The notes under the pieces were generated by a model. That model was not told the origin of the DNA, searched no databases, and worked only from the letters and a program-made list of their open reading frames with translations. A stretch of 64,000 nucleotides of DNA, taken from contig RSEF01000003.1 in NCBI GenBank assembly GCA_003993805.1, positions 39,927,755-39,991,754 of the forward strand, given 5' to 3'. Shown one piece after another: positions 29,590 to 43,100 of the stretch (the first letter of the stretch is position 1; every line of letters starts with the position of its first letter). A program made the translations under genes and the position numbers. The stretch is from Himantopus leucocephalus (lineage: Eukaryota > Chordata > Aves > Charadriiformes > Recurvirostridae).

Positions 29590-30560
29590 CTTGGTATTAC
29601 ACAGCATTTTGAATAAAGGAGCTAGAAAAAGGTAGTGGCTGATAAGCAGATCTCAAAAAACTCTTGAAAATTGGGAAATCATCACCAAGTAATTGTACTT
29701 CTAATTCAGTTCTGTATAGCCATGTTTATAGGCCTATGCTATTTTTAGCACAGCATTTTCACCAATAATCTAGAAGAAAAACAAATCAATCTTCCCCACC
29801 ATAAATTTATCACTGATAAAGCCTGCAGATGTCTCAAAGAACAGCGATAAGAAGTGAAGGGCAGGTCACTGCTGCTGGGTGATGTGAAGGTGTGCACATA
29901 CAGTGGTATCAGAACAGCCATATATAAAGTCTGACAAGAGCTATAATTACAGATCATACCGGGCCTTGTCTTGTAGAAAAACGTGAGAATAATCGTATTA
30001 TGGTAGCCACCATGTGTTGCCAATCATCAAAAAAGGCTAATAGACTCCTTGGACATGTGTACAGGGAAAATAATTTTAATCTTACTCCTGCACCTGGCAC
30101 TGGAATGACTGCTGTTACATCCAGTCTAATGTGTACAATTCAGAATTGATATTGCAACTTGGAGAAAGTTCAGAGAATTGCCTAGAGAATGATTCAAGTG
30201 TTGGAAAAAAAAAAAACCATAAAGAGAGAGAGATTCCAGGAACTCAACTTATTTGCCTTACCTAGGAATGGATAATAGGTAGCTAAACTACTCTTTTTAA
30301 ATCCTCAATAATCTAGGCAGGAAGCATTGGTAATGGGTTCTTCAGCCCAGCGTATAAATGTATGACAAGGTACAGTAGGTGGGCACTGGAGCTAAGGAAG
30401 CAAGACTATAAACGGATTTTTTTGTTTGGTGAAGGTAATGAACACAGGAACAATCTGTTAAAAGTAACAGTGGACCTTCTCTCTCTGGCACTTTTTATAT
30501 CAAGATTGGATGTTTTTTGAGAAGTGATCTTTAGTTCAAACCCTCAGTTAGCATTAATGA
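29590..30560 (+). repeat. Old CR1-type LINE fragment
   Basis: Carries the decayed 'gcattttcaccaataatctagaagaaaaacaaat...aaatttatcactgataaagcctgcagatg' segment typical of the reverse-transcriptase end of CR1. It is followed by further 3' CR1-like text ('cttggagaaagttcagagaattgcctagagaatgattcaa', 'caagattggatgttttttgagaagtgatctttagttcaaaccctcag'). Orientation is +. No intact frame remains, and limits are approximate. Confidence 0.55.
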
Positions 30561-33500
30561 AATGTTACAGCTCTTCTACAGTAAGATAACATGACTGTTG
30601 AAGACTTTGTATTATGTTTACATCTATGTGAAAATTAGCAAGAAGAAAATGGAAGTAGGAGATGGAAGAAGGGAGTAAAAAAAAAAAAGGAACAATGAAA
30701 ATAAATACAGAGTTTTAGTGCATTTATTTAGATTCTTGAATTGCTGGTTTTGATTAAGGTCTCTCTATCCACTGCAGTTTTAATGGTATCTTTCACTCCC
30801 TTTCTTGAGCCAACAAGCAACATTATTATACAATGTCAAAGAGCAGAAAGGGTTCAAACACACAGCTAGCAGCATCAGATGGGTCCACCACTTGTGTCCT
30901 GTTGGTATAATCTGAGGTATGACTTGGCATTCTCTTCCAGTCATGGCCCCACAGGGACACTATCACTCTCCTACTGCCCAGATACACCCATATCTGAAAG
31001 CTAAGACAGGAAACAAAGAATGGTTTGTCCTGATGTTTTAGGATGACCTTGTGGTCATCCAGAACTGGGCATATGTCATTTAACATTTCTGTTTTCCCAT
31101 GCCAGCTCCAGAGACCGGGACTGACACAGCATGGAAAAATACATGCGTTGGACAGACAAACTGAAGGGAGATGTTCTGTGTTTTTCCTACTTAACAGCCT
31201 GTCTCTACTCAGATGTGAAAGACGGTACAAGTGTTAATTTCATACAAAGAGCAAAACATGTTACTTTTGTGTAAGATGATTTCTTTTGCAGACAAAACCA
31301 GCAAATATAAACTGTCCAAGGGAAAATGTAGTCTTTTTCCATTTATGACGTGGTTTTATCACTGCCATGCTCATTACCACCTTTTAAACATACAAGTCCA
31401 CACATAGCCGCAGCCATATGCTCTCTTCCCTTTTCTCTGACTGTTTCAGTGTGGCCAAGTCTTACAGTTGCATTGTGTGAACTCCTCACAAGCCACAGCA
31501 CCATCAGCTGAAACAGAGAAGCACTATGTTTGATGCTCATGATGCAAGAGTGTCTCTTGCATCCCTAGAAAAGACCNTTAACCTCATCCTTTCACGGAAG
31601 GAAGACTAAGGAAGGGATTAAAAGACAGGTACTATGTTTGATGCTCATGATCCAAGAGTGTCTCTTGCATCCCTAGAAAAGACCAATCAACTAGTCTGGT
31701 TATCGCACAGATACTGTCATTTAGAAGATACACAAAATGGAATAATGTAGGGAGAATTTCACCCTGAAAAGTGGAACCAGAAAAAATCCCTGCCTCTGAA
31801 ACAGCTTCTCCCTTGAAGTTCTGGTCCATCACTCTCGTAGATATAAACTGTCTTCAACTACAACCACAATTCCTCACATGTTCACCTTGACATCTGTTTT
31901 GTTCCTACCTAGAGATTTCTCTTTCTAATATTCTTGCTACCTTCAAACACATATCCCTCCCTGATGGCACCGGATTCCCCAAAGTGGAGTGAGGGGCACA
32001 AAAACTTGCACTAGCTAGAGTGGAACAAACACGTGTCTCACCTGCTCTGACTTCCAACCTAAGCCCCAGCAATGAATCAGCAGAATACCCCCCTGTCCCT
32101 CTGAGCCCTGAAGCTGATCTGCTGTCACACACCTCAGATCCTCCCTGACAGCTTTTCTGTCTTCTGAATCTTACAGGTAACTCCCAGCTGTCTCTGCCTG
32201 CCTACACATGGAAACTTTGCCCTACTTACAAAGTAAAATGTTTTAATGGAGCCACGGTAGAAAAGACAAGTTAGTTTTAACCTAAGAGTAGTATATGTTT
32301 TGTAGCCCTGTATTTTTTAACTAAAACTCAAAGATTCTTGGAGGTTAAAGTTTGCTTTGGTTTACCCTCTATGAGACATCGAATCTCACTATCCTGTATT
32401 AGTGACAGCTGCTATTCCTGGCCTTATTCCACTCTCAAAATGTTTTCTGTCTTGAACCATATGTTTCACATACAGTTATTTAAAGAGTTTCACTAGCTAA
32501 GCCTGTTGAGATGAATCATCCCTCCTGCAAAGGTGTCGTGGGATATGCAGCAGAGTAATAAGAACATTAACTTGGTTACATAGCATAAATAAAATCGTAT
32601 GTGTCAGTTGTGTGTTGCTGTGATAGAAAAAGTGACTCAAATTAAAAGAAACCCTAACTGATGTAGAATGAGCTTTCCCAACCTAGATTACCTAAGAGGC
32701 AAGGAAGACATGTCTTTAAACTATAATAGAATTAGGCTGCATTTGTGCATATTAATTACAGGGGAAGTGTCAAACACAACTCTGGATTTAATTGCTGATG
32801 TCTACAAGATTTTGACCTATTGTTTTTTCTCTTACTGTTCCAATGGCAATGTTGCTGGTGTAGAGGGGAATAATCATAAAAACTTTATCTCAGTCCCTCA
32901 TTCAAGATGGCTGTCTGGTTTTCCTTAAGATATCTTACTGAATTTAAATGTTATCTACAAAGGATTTTAGAACATCTCAGGTCTAGTTTGCAGTAAGGAA
33001 GCTTTTATGCACACTTGGCCTTTGGCAATATGAACTTAAATAGATTTCTTATTTTCTTCATGTCTACTGTTTATTCTTGCTGTCACCACATCCTATTTAC
33101 TATGAAACATGTCAACTTTATGTCAGAGCAGAACTCAGCCTCTCTTCCCAGGTAAGCATCCAAATCAGCTGTCAAGAGCATCATGCTCCTTCTCACAGCC
33201 AGCTCTGTCCCAGACCACCTGGAATGCCTTCCTTCATGGGGTTATTGCACCTTCAGCTACAATGGACTTCCCTACATCAGCTCCAGGATGGTCTATGGGC
33301 TGGTGGCAAAAGCACTTTCAACAGAGGTAGCAGATGTGTATCCTGATCCTTTTTTGTGGGCTCTGATTACTAATGTACCATATATGATAGGTATCATCTC
33401 CACCTTTAACTTTGAAATTTTGAAAGAGAAGTCGTAAGTGATCTTCATGCAGAACTTGGGATTTACGATACCTCCTCCCATTTCCTGATAAGCTGTTGTC

Positions 33501-36500
33501 TCTTCAGCTTTAGGTGTCACTGTCTCTGAATCCCTGAGGGCATGGTTATGTGGTCACTTCAGTTCAGTACAAATCTGCAATGCTTCATAAAGGGGCAGTC
33601 CTACCCACCTTTGCACCCTTGGACATGCCTGCTTCCTTCTAAGAGCACTGACTTTTGTTTCCTTGATACTAGTTTTCAGACAGATAATGCTCTCTGGCCT
33701 GATTCAAAGGGTTGCTATGTGCACACTAGAGGCAGGACACAGAAAGCAGCAGGGAAAAGGCAGCGGGTTACTGGAGAGGAGGAGAAAAGACAAGACCAAT
33801 CTTTTCTGGCAGCAGTGCAGACATCTGCTTGATTAAAGCAGCCACATAACAATGGCCTAGGACACCTTCTTAGGCAGTGTAGGAAGTTTAGGACAAAGGC
33901 TAACCTAGCATTCTGGATTAATGAGGCCAGACATTTACAGTCTGGTCAAGCTAAGGCAAAAGGTCCTTTTTTAGATCTCTCCTTCCTGTGTCATGAGTGA
34001 TAGATGACTTTGCTAGAATGCATTGGTTTAAGCATTTACCTGTCTTGTTATCCAAGAGATATCACCTTTCCTAAACATTTTTGAAATGTCCAGCTTTAAT
34101 GCTACTTGTACAAAGCAGAATTTCTTGTGAATTTCAAAAACAGGGAAGAATTAAAAATAATAAGGTTTTGTTTAAAAAAATGTAGTCACTAAGGGAAAAA
34201 AAACCCACAAAACACAAAAATAAGATGTTTCTACCTGAAAACAAATCTGCCAGATTTAACTGTTTTCCAGAAAAATGGGTCCAGTTTTAGTGGGCCACAT
34301 GCAGGCAAACAAAAAAGATTGCCCCAATAATCTATCATTCTTATGCTTTTCAGGGATTATTTTGCCTCACGCTAGCTGCGACAGACACTTTGTGAGCCAG
34401 AATCTCTGATCCAGTTAAGCCAGGTTCTAGGCAAGCTTGATGGGTAGAGTGAAAGTAGCTTCGAATGACATTTAAAGTCCCCAGGTGCTGCAACTGCTCA
34501 GGATACAGGACAATCCTTGGATTAAAGAACAGCTAGCCACTCTAACTGATGCCTGCTTTCCCACAACAGGTAGCCACTCTAACTGATGGCTGCTTTCCCA
34601 CAGTCCTGAAGACCAAATGAGGAGAGGAGAGGGGAGGGGAGGGTTAAGGGGAAGGGGAAGGAAAACAAAAAAAGTGATCGATGATAAATAATGGATTCTC
34701 CTGCAGCTCAACTGGGATAGACCTCTCAATGCACAATGCCACATCTATTTTTGGAAAAGCACAAATGGAGCCAATTAAGTGATCTAACTGGCTAGTAATT
34801 TCTTTGAAATATTTTATTGCATACATGAAAATATGCTGCATTACATCACTTCAGAAGTAATCTTTGTTTTCTTTTTAGTTAAGTTATAGTATTTTTCTTG
34901 ATGTTTAAATTTCAGTATGTGTGACTTCAATGGCATTATAGAAACCATTGGAAATCGGCTCTTTGTACCTACATACCCATGTAGTTGTCCAGGAATGCAT
35001 CACTGGAGAGGTTAATTATACATATGCAATATTTTGAGGTTGATCCACAGGTATTTAAGAATTATAGAAAACTCCTAAAGCTATTTCCACCTCTTAATCT
35101 CCAACACGCATACAGACACATACACATTCACATCTGAAATCCGTATCACGTACAGGAGACCAAAGTTTTCCAAAGTTAAATTAGTGGCATTTAAATAAGA
35201 AATCCACAACACCAAACCAAGTATTAATGCTGATTCCTAGAGTGTGCCAGCATTTCCCAACAGATATAAATGTGGGAGATTTAACATATTTGTGCTCATT
35301 CTGCAGGCACAGCTGAGGAATGTTCAGATAATCTCAAGCACAGCCATATTAGGATAGCATTAGGTACACGTCCCAAGTGCAGAAGCAGTTTTGTAAGTTA
35401 TGCTCCAGACAATGGAGGCTTAGACATATAACTCACTGGACTGATGCATTCTTGTGCGTCGTCCATTCATTTAGTATCGTACAGAATAAACATGCATCTT
35501 TGGTCTCCTGCTGAAATGCAACTGTTTTCCAGGAATATTGTTTTATCACACAAAGTTATATGCAAGCAGAACTTTCATGGCCAGGAGAGAAGGGTAATGA
35601 GATGAATGTTTTTTCCTGGAATTAAGGCTGGGGTGAGCTCTAATTGGTTGGACATCCCTCCTGCTTCCTCTTATACATCTCTATTATTTGATCCCTCTTG
35701 TTCTAGCTTTTCTGGCAATAGTGTTCCCAAACCTCCTAATAGGTGAGTAATGGTAAGTTTATAGTCATCCTTATGAACTGAAGTTTTTGTGCTCATACGT
35801 TTATACCATTCATTTTTGACCGTCTGTGACCCATTGCAGAGGGTCCCATTAATAGTCCTATAGCCAGGCTTCAGTGCTGATGTAATTTTCAAGGTGCTTT
35901 CAGGTGATTTCAGGAATGCTGTCTCCATGTTAGAATGCAGGATTGGGATTCAAGGTACCTAAGCGCTATTTTTGACTCTGTCACTGGTTAACAGTAGAAG
36001 AGTGGCTAATCCTCCGAGCCCCAATCCTGCAGTTTCTGTTTGTTTTGTGTTTTGTTTTGGTTTTGGTTTTTTTTTTTTTTTTTTACTTGCTTCAGCTTGA
36101 CTTATCACCTCACTGCAAAGCTCGGATCTCTCCAGCCCAAGCTTATTTTTCTTCCCTTGGGCAAAATTANAGGAGGTAAGAAGGTATGGCACAATATAAC
36201 GCATTAGGTAAAATACTATTGTGATGGGTTAACTTCATCTACCTGCCATGTCTGATGATTTCTAGTAGCACTCTGAATAGGGAAGCCCAGCTTGTTCATC
36301 TTCTCTGACTAAGTGTATTTGTGAATCACTGATAAATGGTCTCTTCCTAGATATCAGGTCTCTAGAAGCACAAAAAAAGTAAATGTGAGTAATACAAATA
36401 TTATGAACTCCTCTCCACACAGGAAGTGTAAAGTTGCAAGTTTCAGTTCAGAAGGATATTAGTCTAAAATGTCCTTTAATCTTTATGTACTTCTAATGTG

Positions 36501-37290
36501 CATACCTACACATAGTTTCCTGGATTACTTGTAGCTTGTTTATAGCTACCATGGGTACTCTTCAGTGAATTTATTATTTAGATCTCTAGAAAGGATTAGG
36601 AATGGAGCAGGAAGACAGAGCTGAAAATTCAGCTTCAAAACATTCAAAATTACTTAAAGACAACATATAAAAAAGAAAAATCATTTTCCTCATTAAGATA
36701 GAAAGATTCAGAACAACTGGTTTGAAAGTCTCTAAAGTCACATTTCAATTCTGGAAATATTAATAGAATAAGAACATAAAGAGTTAATAACTAACTGGCT
36801 GTGAGCAAAACTCATGCTTCTGTTCAGAGGCCCACACAAAAACAAAATTCAACGAAAAATTGGGATTGAACCATTATCACCCTCTGAGATTTTCTTGCTG
36901 GTCTGAAAAATGAAATGAAAACCCAAATGAAAATAGACTGCTGCTACTTATGGTGATGACACTAATTATGTTCAGCTTCAACTCAGTTGCATTCAGCAAC
37001 TGGCACCCTATCATCCCAAGTGGGCATGGCCTACTGCAGACATTTGTTTAATATAAAATCTTCAGGGGATCCTAGAGAGTTTATTGTTAAGTTTTCAGAA
37101 TATGTCTAGAAGTTACAACTTATATACAGAGTTTACTTACGCTTCACATCTTTGCCAGATATTGGCATTTAATTTTTAAACGGAAACCTAAATTTTGCCA
37201 GAAAACTTTCCTTTAATAGTTTGATTAAGAGCTTAGTAAAGTTACCTTTAGCAATTATACCAAATCTCCCCTGCTGCAGTTTTTTTCATT
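30561..37290. other. Intergenic, no gene seen
   Basis: Contains an imperfect tandem duplication at about 34531-34604 (two copies of a 'tagccactctaactgatg.ctgctttcccaca' unit), followed by a purine-rich GGGGA/GGAGA tract to about 34665. A T-rich simple tract lies near 36040-36083 and a single N at 36170. No gene was recognised. Confidence 0.55.
31523..31684. repeat. 54-bp direct duplication flanking a contig join
   Basis: 31523-31576 recurs at 31631-31684 with one change (gatgcaag/gatccaag). The first copy ends at the N at 31577. About 53 bp of unique sequence (ttaacctcatcc...gacaggt) lie between N and copy 2, so this join is a little more complex than the others. Confidence 0.75.
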
Positions 37291-37545
37291 GCTTCCTTTC
37301 CTATCTATAGTTTATAGTTTCTTCTTTGCAGAAACATTGTTCATGGTTATGGGCTGACATCCCATCTTTCCTTAGTCTTCTCTTCTCTAGACTAAACAAT
37401 GCCAATTCCTTCCACCCTCCCTCATACTCCCTCTAGACTGTTGCTCATTCTTTTTATTCCTTTCTGGATTGTCTCCAGCACATCTACATTTTTCTTGAAG
37501 GATGGTGCCCAAAACAGTACTCCTTGACACTCTCCAGTGTCATGG
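37291..37545 (-). repeat. Old CR1/L3-type LINE fragment
   Basis: Text such as 'ctctagactaaacaatgccaattccttc', 'ctggattgtctccagcacatctacatttttcttgaaggatggtgcccaaaacagtactcc' is the reverse complement of the conserved reverse-transcriptase 3' part of CR1/L3 LINEs. It is on the - strand, decayed and without an open frame. Confidence 0.6.
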
Positions 37546-38827
37546 AGAGTGGAAGAATTGTCCTTGTGTAGAACATTTGTACTCCAGGATCACTTTATTT
37601 TTCTTAAATTTGGTAATACTTGGTAAGCGCAGGGAGTTTCTTTACTTACAAACTGAAAATTCAGATAGAATTTTCCTTGTAAAAGCTGGGTTCAGGTATA
37701 GTTTTGTGATCAGGGTCTTCAGGCCAGAAAGTTGTAAACGTTTGTTTTACTTTATTACAGGGCATGCGAGTAAAGCAAAAGTTAGCTGTGATTTACTGTA
37801 CAAAACGATCCCTTATTTACAGTTCCTCTAGCAGGCACACATGGTTTTCAGAGATGGACGGCAACTGTCCTATTTTGTGTTTTATTAAAATAGCATCAAA
37901 TGTTACCTAGCTTTCTAGTCACAGGTAGAGAGTTGAATTTGAGAAGAGGTTTGCCTACAGAGAACATCAGAGCACTGATACCTTCCGAAATATGCACACT
38001 ATTACAAAGTATAAAGCCTTGTTACCTTTATGTACCTTTAAGCTGAAACACTGTTTCACTGAAGTCAATTGCATTACATTAACTTGGATTTCACCATTAG
38101 CTCTAAGACCTTATAGGTAGCAATGTGTTGTTTCCTCTTTATGGTTAGTCTACCAAAATAGTCTTAGTTAATGCTCTATAGAGAGTAATGTAGTGTAAAT
38201 AATTATTCAAATAAGTGATTAAAAACCTGCTACTATTACTTCATTGTGTTGCTTTAAATAGCATGATATCTTACAGAGAGGATGTGCGGCAGATCTTAAT
38301 GGGGTTTCCTACCAAAACTTGAGGATTATTTCCTGGTGTGAGAGAAAACAGGAAGGATGTAGGACAGCAATAAAAATGGCCTAATTATAGATAACTTACT
38401 CCTTATTCTTTCTTCTACAGATTTCTTGTATGGCATGAACAAGTGACTTAACATCATGTGTTTCCTTGTCTTTCATGAGCTATTTCAGAAAAACATTCTT
38501 ATATTTCTTCCAAAGCAAACACTTTTTTTCCTGTTTATTGTTGGACAAATTTCTGTCTGACAATAGAGAAAGACCAAGAGACTTTGTCAGTTATCTTCAT
38601 GTTAAAGTGAATTATAACCACTTAGATTTCAAGACATTATTAGCTTCAGAGGTGCAATAACATTATGCTCCTATGTTCTGGTCAGTATTTTTAAGCCAAA
38701 TTTCAATTAGTTTTAAAGAAGAAAAAAAACCCCAACAAAATAAAAGCACACCCACTGGCAGTGCTTAACTGAATCAATAAAAAACACAGATAAATATTTG
38801 TACCAGTGTCACTTTTGCATACTCTCA
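37546..38827. other. Intergenic downstream of EXO1
   Basis: AT-rich, with no coding exon. EXO1 lies on the - strand and its remaining exons were searched for here without success. Confidence 0.5.
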
Positions 38828-38828
38828 G

Positions 38829-39037
38829 TTTATTTTGTTAAACAATTGTTTAAAACACATAAAAGCGTTGGGTAACAGATAAGTTGTGGTGGTCATAGTT
38901 TTGAGACAAGTATAGATAAATTTTTGTATGATTTGGCTGCCATTCTAGAATTTCCTTAGCAAAAATAACATGGAAGGCTTCCCTTCTTTGCACTAGCCCC
39001 CATTTTAATTTATTTATATATTAAAACATCAAAAAAA
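38829..39037 (-). other. EXO1: Possible EXO1 3' UTR end
   Basis: On the - strand an AATAAA hexamer sits at 38834-38829, just beyond the assembly gap, and a second lies near 39010. If the last EXO1 exons are in the gap, this stretch could be the end of the transcript. Position is the only evidence. Confidence 0.25.
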
Positions 39038-39137
39038 NNNNNNNNNNNNNNNNNNNNNNNNNNNNNNNNNNNNNNNNNNNNNNNNNNNNNNNNNNNNNNN
39101 NNNNNNNNNNNNNNNNNNNNNNNNNNNNNNNNNNNNN
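39038..39137. other. Assembly gap (100 N)
   Basis: Exactly 100 Ns, a common placeholder for a gap of unknown length. It falls directly after the last visible EXO1 exon and intron, where several exons encoding about 400 residues should be. The real gap is therefore probably kilobases long. Confidence 0.9.
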
Positions 39138-39886
39138 TTAAGACTTTGAAAGCAAAACTAAATTTGACTTAAAGGCAGGTTGCTAAACTAACTACAAATC
39201 TTGATAAACCAGGCAGTATGAAGATACAGGGAGTAACAAAGGCAAAAAAGGAGCCCCCCAGCAGCATAATCAGAAAGCAAGGGAAGCAGAAGAGAAAAAT
39301 ACTTAACATATCAGATAAAGCACAATGGGAACAAAGAAGTGCCCCTTCTATTACAAGCCCACAGTTTATTTCACCACATATGATTTAGGTGGTACAGAAG
39401 ACAAGATAGCACAAATTTACTAGAGAAAGCAAGGAAAGTTGGAGTAAAGAATGCAGGGGATACAGGCAGCACAGTGTTAGAAGAGTACAGAGAACATTCT
39501 TTAAGTTTCCTGTCTCACTAAATATCAACTCTAGGAAAAATAGGCTATTTTCATTTCTTCACAAGCCATTGTAAGATGGAAATTAAAACAAAAAAAATCT
39601 AAAAATAGAACAGTTGTTATTAAAAAAGCTAAAATTTAAAACAAAGTTTTTATCTTTTTCTTTAATTTGTTATAACTCAAATGCTGCTAAAAGTTTGCTG
39701 CCACCCTCAATCGTTACGTAGGCTTAAGTATTATGGATCATCTTGCAGATTGTTGAAAGCAGAATACAGACAATAAAAGTTAGAGTTAGGCCTCTAAAAT
39801 CTCAGGCCATCGAGTCAAAGATGAAATCCTTCCTTTCCCCACAAGATTCTACTGTTATTTATATACTTATTTTATTAAGAACATAC

Positions 39887-40103
39887 CACTCCTTGGCCTT
39901 TTTGCCAAGAGCTCTTTGCCTGGAAGTTTTAGCCCTTTAACACTAATTATCTTCTCCATGCCTCTGGTTGTTGGTTTCTCTGGTAAATGCATTTTATGAG
40001 GAACAGTATCTGCATTAGGGCCAAGCTTGTAGTCTTTGCTCCAAATGCTATTTACATGATCAGCATGTCTGTCATTCCAGCCACGACTTCTCTGCTGCAC
40101 AGG
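39887..40103 (-). CDS. EXO1: EXO1 eighth coding exon (last visible)
   Basis: 217 bp beginning after ttttttag. Encodes the less conserved linker with [14 protein letters not shown] and KRPRS, matching human ERVISTKGLNLPRK and KRPRS. Donor AGTG/GTATGT leads into an intron that runs to the 100-N gap. Confidence 0.9.
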
Positions 40104-43100
40104 CTAAAAAACATAATATTAAAAAACAAGACACAGGTTTATAATTCTGCCTTCTACATACGATTTCCTGATTTAGCTTATAAGGACATTTTGACATTTG
40201 CACACCAACTGCCGACATATTCTACACAAACATTTTCTTTTTGTTCCCACATTTCTGAAGCTTTTGATACAAATTATTTTTCTTTGTGCTGCCATGACTT
40301 CTTCATTCCAATATGGCCCAAGTGACTAGCTACTCATCTCAGACAACATTAAAAGTTTAAATTTTATTTCTGTTCAAAAAGGCTAATTTGGTAAACTATG
40401 TTCCTCAGAGTTATATACTTGGAAGAAATACACACTCCAAAACTCTTTAAGAATTTTCTTTTTAAATCAGTTACTTCTGTCAATAGTATTAAGGACTTAT
40501 CAAAAAACTTTGAAAGTAAACCAAATATTAAAGTCAAATGCCTCGAAAAGTAAGATTCTACCTGTACAGAGAACGAGAAATATGTATTTGTGGGAGCATA
40601 TGGTTTCTGTAATAGCAAAATAGCTTTCATTGCCAAGCCAGTTGTGGATAATATTCAATCATGAATGTTCAGACCCATGTCAAAATCTTTGTAAATAACA
40701 AAGGCCCTGGTCCTCAAACTACTGTAGAACAAAAATATTACCTGTGCAGCGTCAGGGTTATAGTTATCAATTTTTTCCATTGTATCGATATCAATGTTGC
40801 CAATGGCAATTTGAAATGCAGTAACATCACCAAAATGTCTGTTCCCATCATATTAAAGGAAAATATATGATTATTTTATTGAATTTCAAGAACCATAGCA
40901 TGAAAGGTAGAATAGTGGTTTCCTATTTTTATGCCAAAAAGCATTGCTAGAATTAAACAAAAGCATTAATACTACCACTCATAGCTCAATCTGATGCAAC
41001 AACAATTGTAATAGATCTGCAGTGCTTGGCAGATCATGAAAGTCAAGAGGAAAGCCTTCAATGATCAGCAGAAATGTTACCATCTTTTTTCCTTCTTAAT
41101 TTCTGGAAATGCCAGAGATTAGCTGGCTCAAAGAACATACAAAGCTACGAACTACTCCAACAGTCCCCTCTCTTCATTTCCCTAATCTTCCATGCTGAAA
41201 TTTATGACGCACGAATGTGGCAAAATGCTATACTTGTTCTATAGGATGAGATATCCGGTATAGCAGGGAATTCTTAGATTAGGAAATGAGCTGAACACTG
41301 ATTGCAAGAATTAAACTGGCAGAGATTATAAACACACTTAACACATGCACAAATTACAGACAGTTGTAAAGCAACTCAAACCGTTTGAATATAACCTGTA
41401 TTTAATGACTTGTTTTCTGAAAAGAAAAAAAAAAGAAGATCAATAACTTCTGCCTAAAACAACATGTCAATGATAGGTCACCCTGTTACTCCTTAGGCTT
41501 TTTTTTTTTTTAAATTAAAATCAGAGCAAAAGAGAAAAGAAAAAACCTCCAACCCCACAACATTGGAGGCTTGCAGAAAAGCCAGATGTTAGTCAACAGC
41601 AGAGATGCAATGAAAAATAGTACTACTACACCTGTTCACCCTTATTTCCCCACCATGCTGTTTCAACAAAGGATACCGTCCTGCATAAATGAGCGTTTCT
41701 GGATCAACATCATCACCATATGCATTCAGAGGAACTAGTTTTCTGTTGACAGGATCAAAAACTAACTGATAGAGGAATGTATTATTGGCTCGTGTAAAAC
41801 CCTGTATGTAATCTTCTGGTACTGTTATATTCATCTTCAAGTACTGCCCCATTTTCTTAATAACCTGACAAAAAAAAAAAATTTGCTTAACTGTTTCATT
41901 TAAACAGGTTACACAAAAGGTTAAATACATGTCAATTATTAAGTATCATTGCTTTCCATTAAGTGTAGAATGTGTTACAACAAGCAGATTCAACTTAAAC
42001 AGAGGAGGGGGAAAAAAGTTTTGTACATTATTTTCCTACTCACAAGCTGTTTACAATCACATAAGGAACAAAATTCAACTCTTTACAAGGACTTCTTGTC
42101 CAATAAATAAATGCAAAATCTGAATATAAATATGGAGCATCTCCTTAAGGTATATTTGTTAAAACTAATGCATATCAAATTTTATCATTCATATTACCAG
42201 ATCACATAAGCAATATATGGGTGTTTTTCGGGTACAAAATCAGAACTAATCAGATTTCTTCCCCACCATCCCCTATTACTGATCATAAAAAGACTACAGA
42301 TTGATCTGGTAGCTTCTCCTATATACGGTTACTACACCACTCTAAAAGAAGTTCCTATTAATTCATCGACCTCTATGTTTTTCAGTTTCACAGAAGATAG
42401 ATTATCTTCTTTTGAAGCTCAAGCTTGTCATACTGCCAGAGGCAAGAATCTCTTCTCCTCCCTAAATAAAACATCAGGGGTATTTTGGCCAAATTTACTC
42501 ATGTCATTAAGAAAAATGAGTTCAAAGGGGCACTGTTGAACTACTTGATACTTTAACTCATTTATGACTGCCCAATGCTGTCGGAAAACAGCAGTGATTA
42601 ATCACATGAAAAACTTTCACTTAATGATTTGTCATGTGATTAAATCCTGACATTTTGCCCAAAAAAACATACATTAACTTCAAGGAAATCACGATTCGTA
42701 TGGGAAAAGTTCAACGTTTGCTTTTTACTTCCACAAAAGCAAAATACTTTGATGCCTACTTTACATAATAAGGAGAGACCTCCTGAAAGGAGGTTGTAGA
42801 GCGGTGGGGGTTGACCTCTTCTACTTAGTAACATGTGATAGGACAAGAGGAGATAGTCTCAAGTTGCACCAGGGTAGGTTTAGATTGGATATTAGGAAGA
42901 ATTTCTTCAAGGAAGGGGTTGTCAAGCATTGGAACAGGCTGCCCAGGGAAGTTGTTGAGTCACAATCCCTGGAAGTATTTAAAAGACAGGTAGATGTGGC
43001 GCTTAGGGCCGTGGTTTAGTGGTGGACCTGGCAGTGTTAGGTTTACGATTGGACTCAATCTTAAAGGTCATTTCCAACCTAAATGATTCCATAATACAAA

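Noticed and set aside
42804..43019. 71-codon + strand frame in EXO1 intron 5
   Set aside because: Its translation is the well-known chance frame of the CR1 3' region, not a gene.
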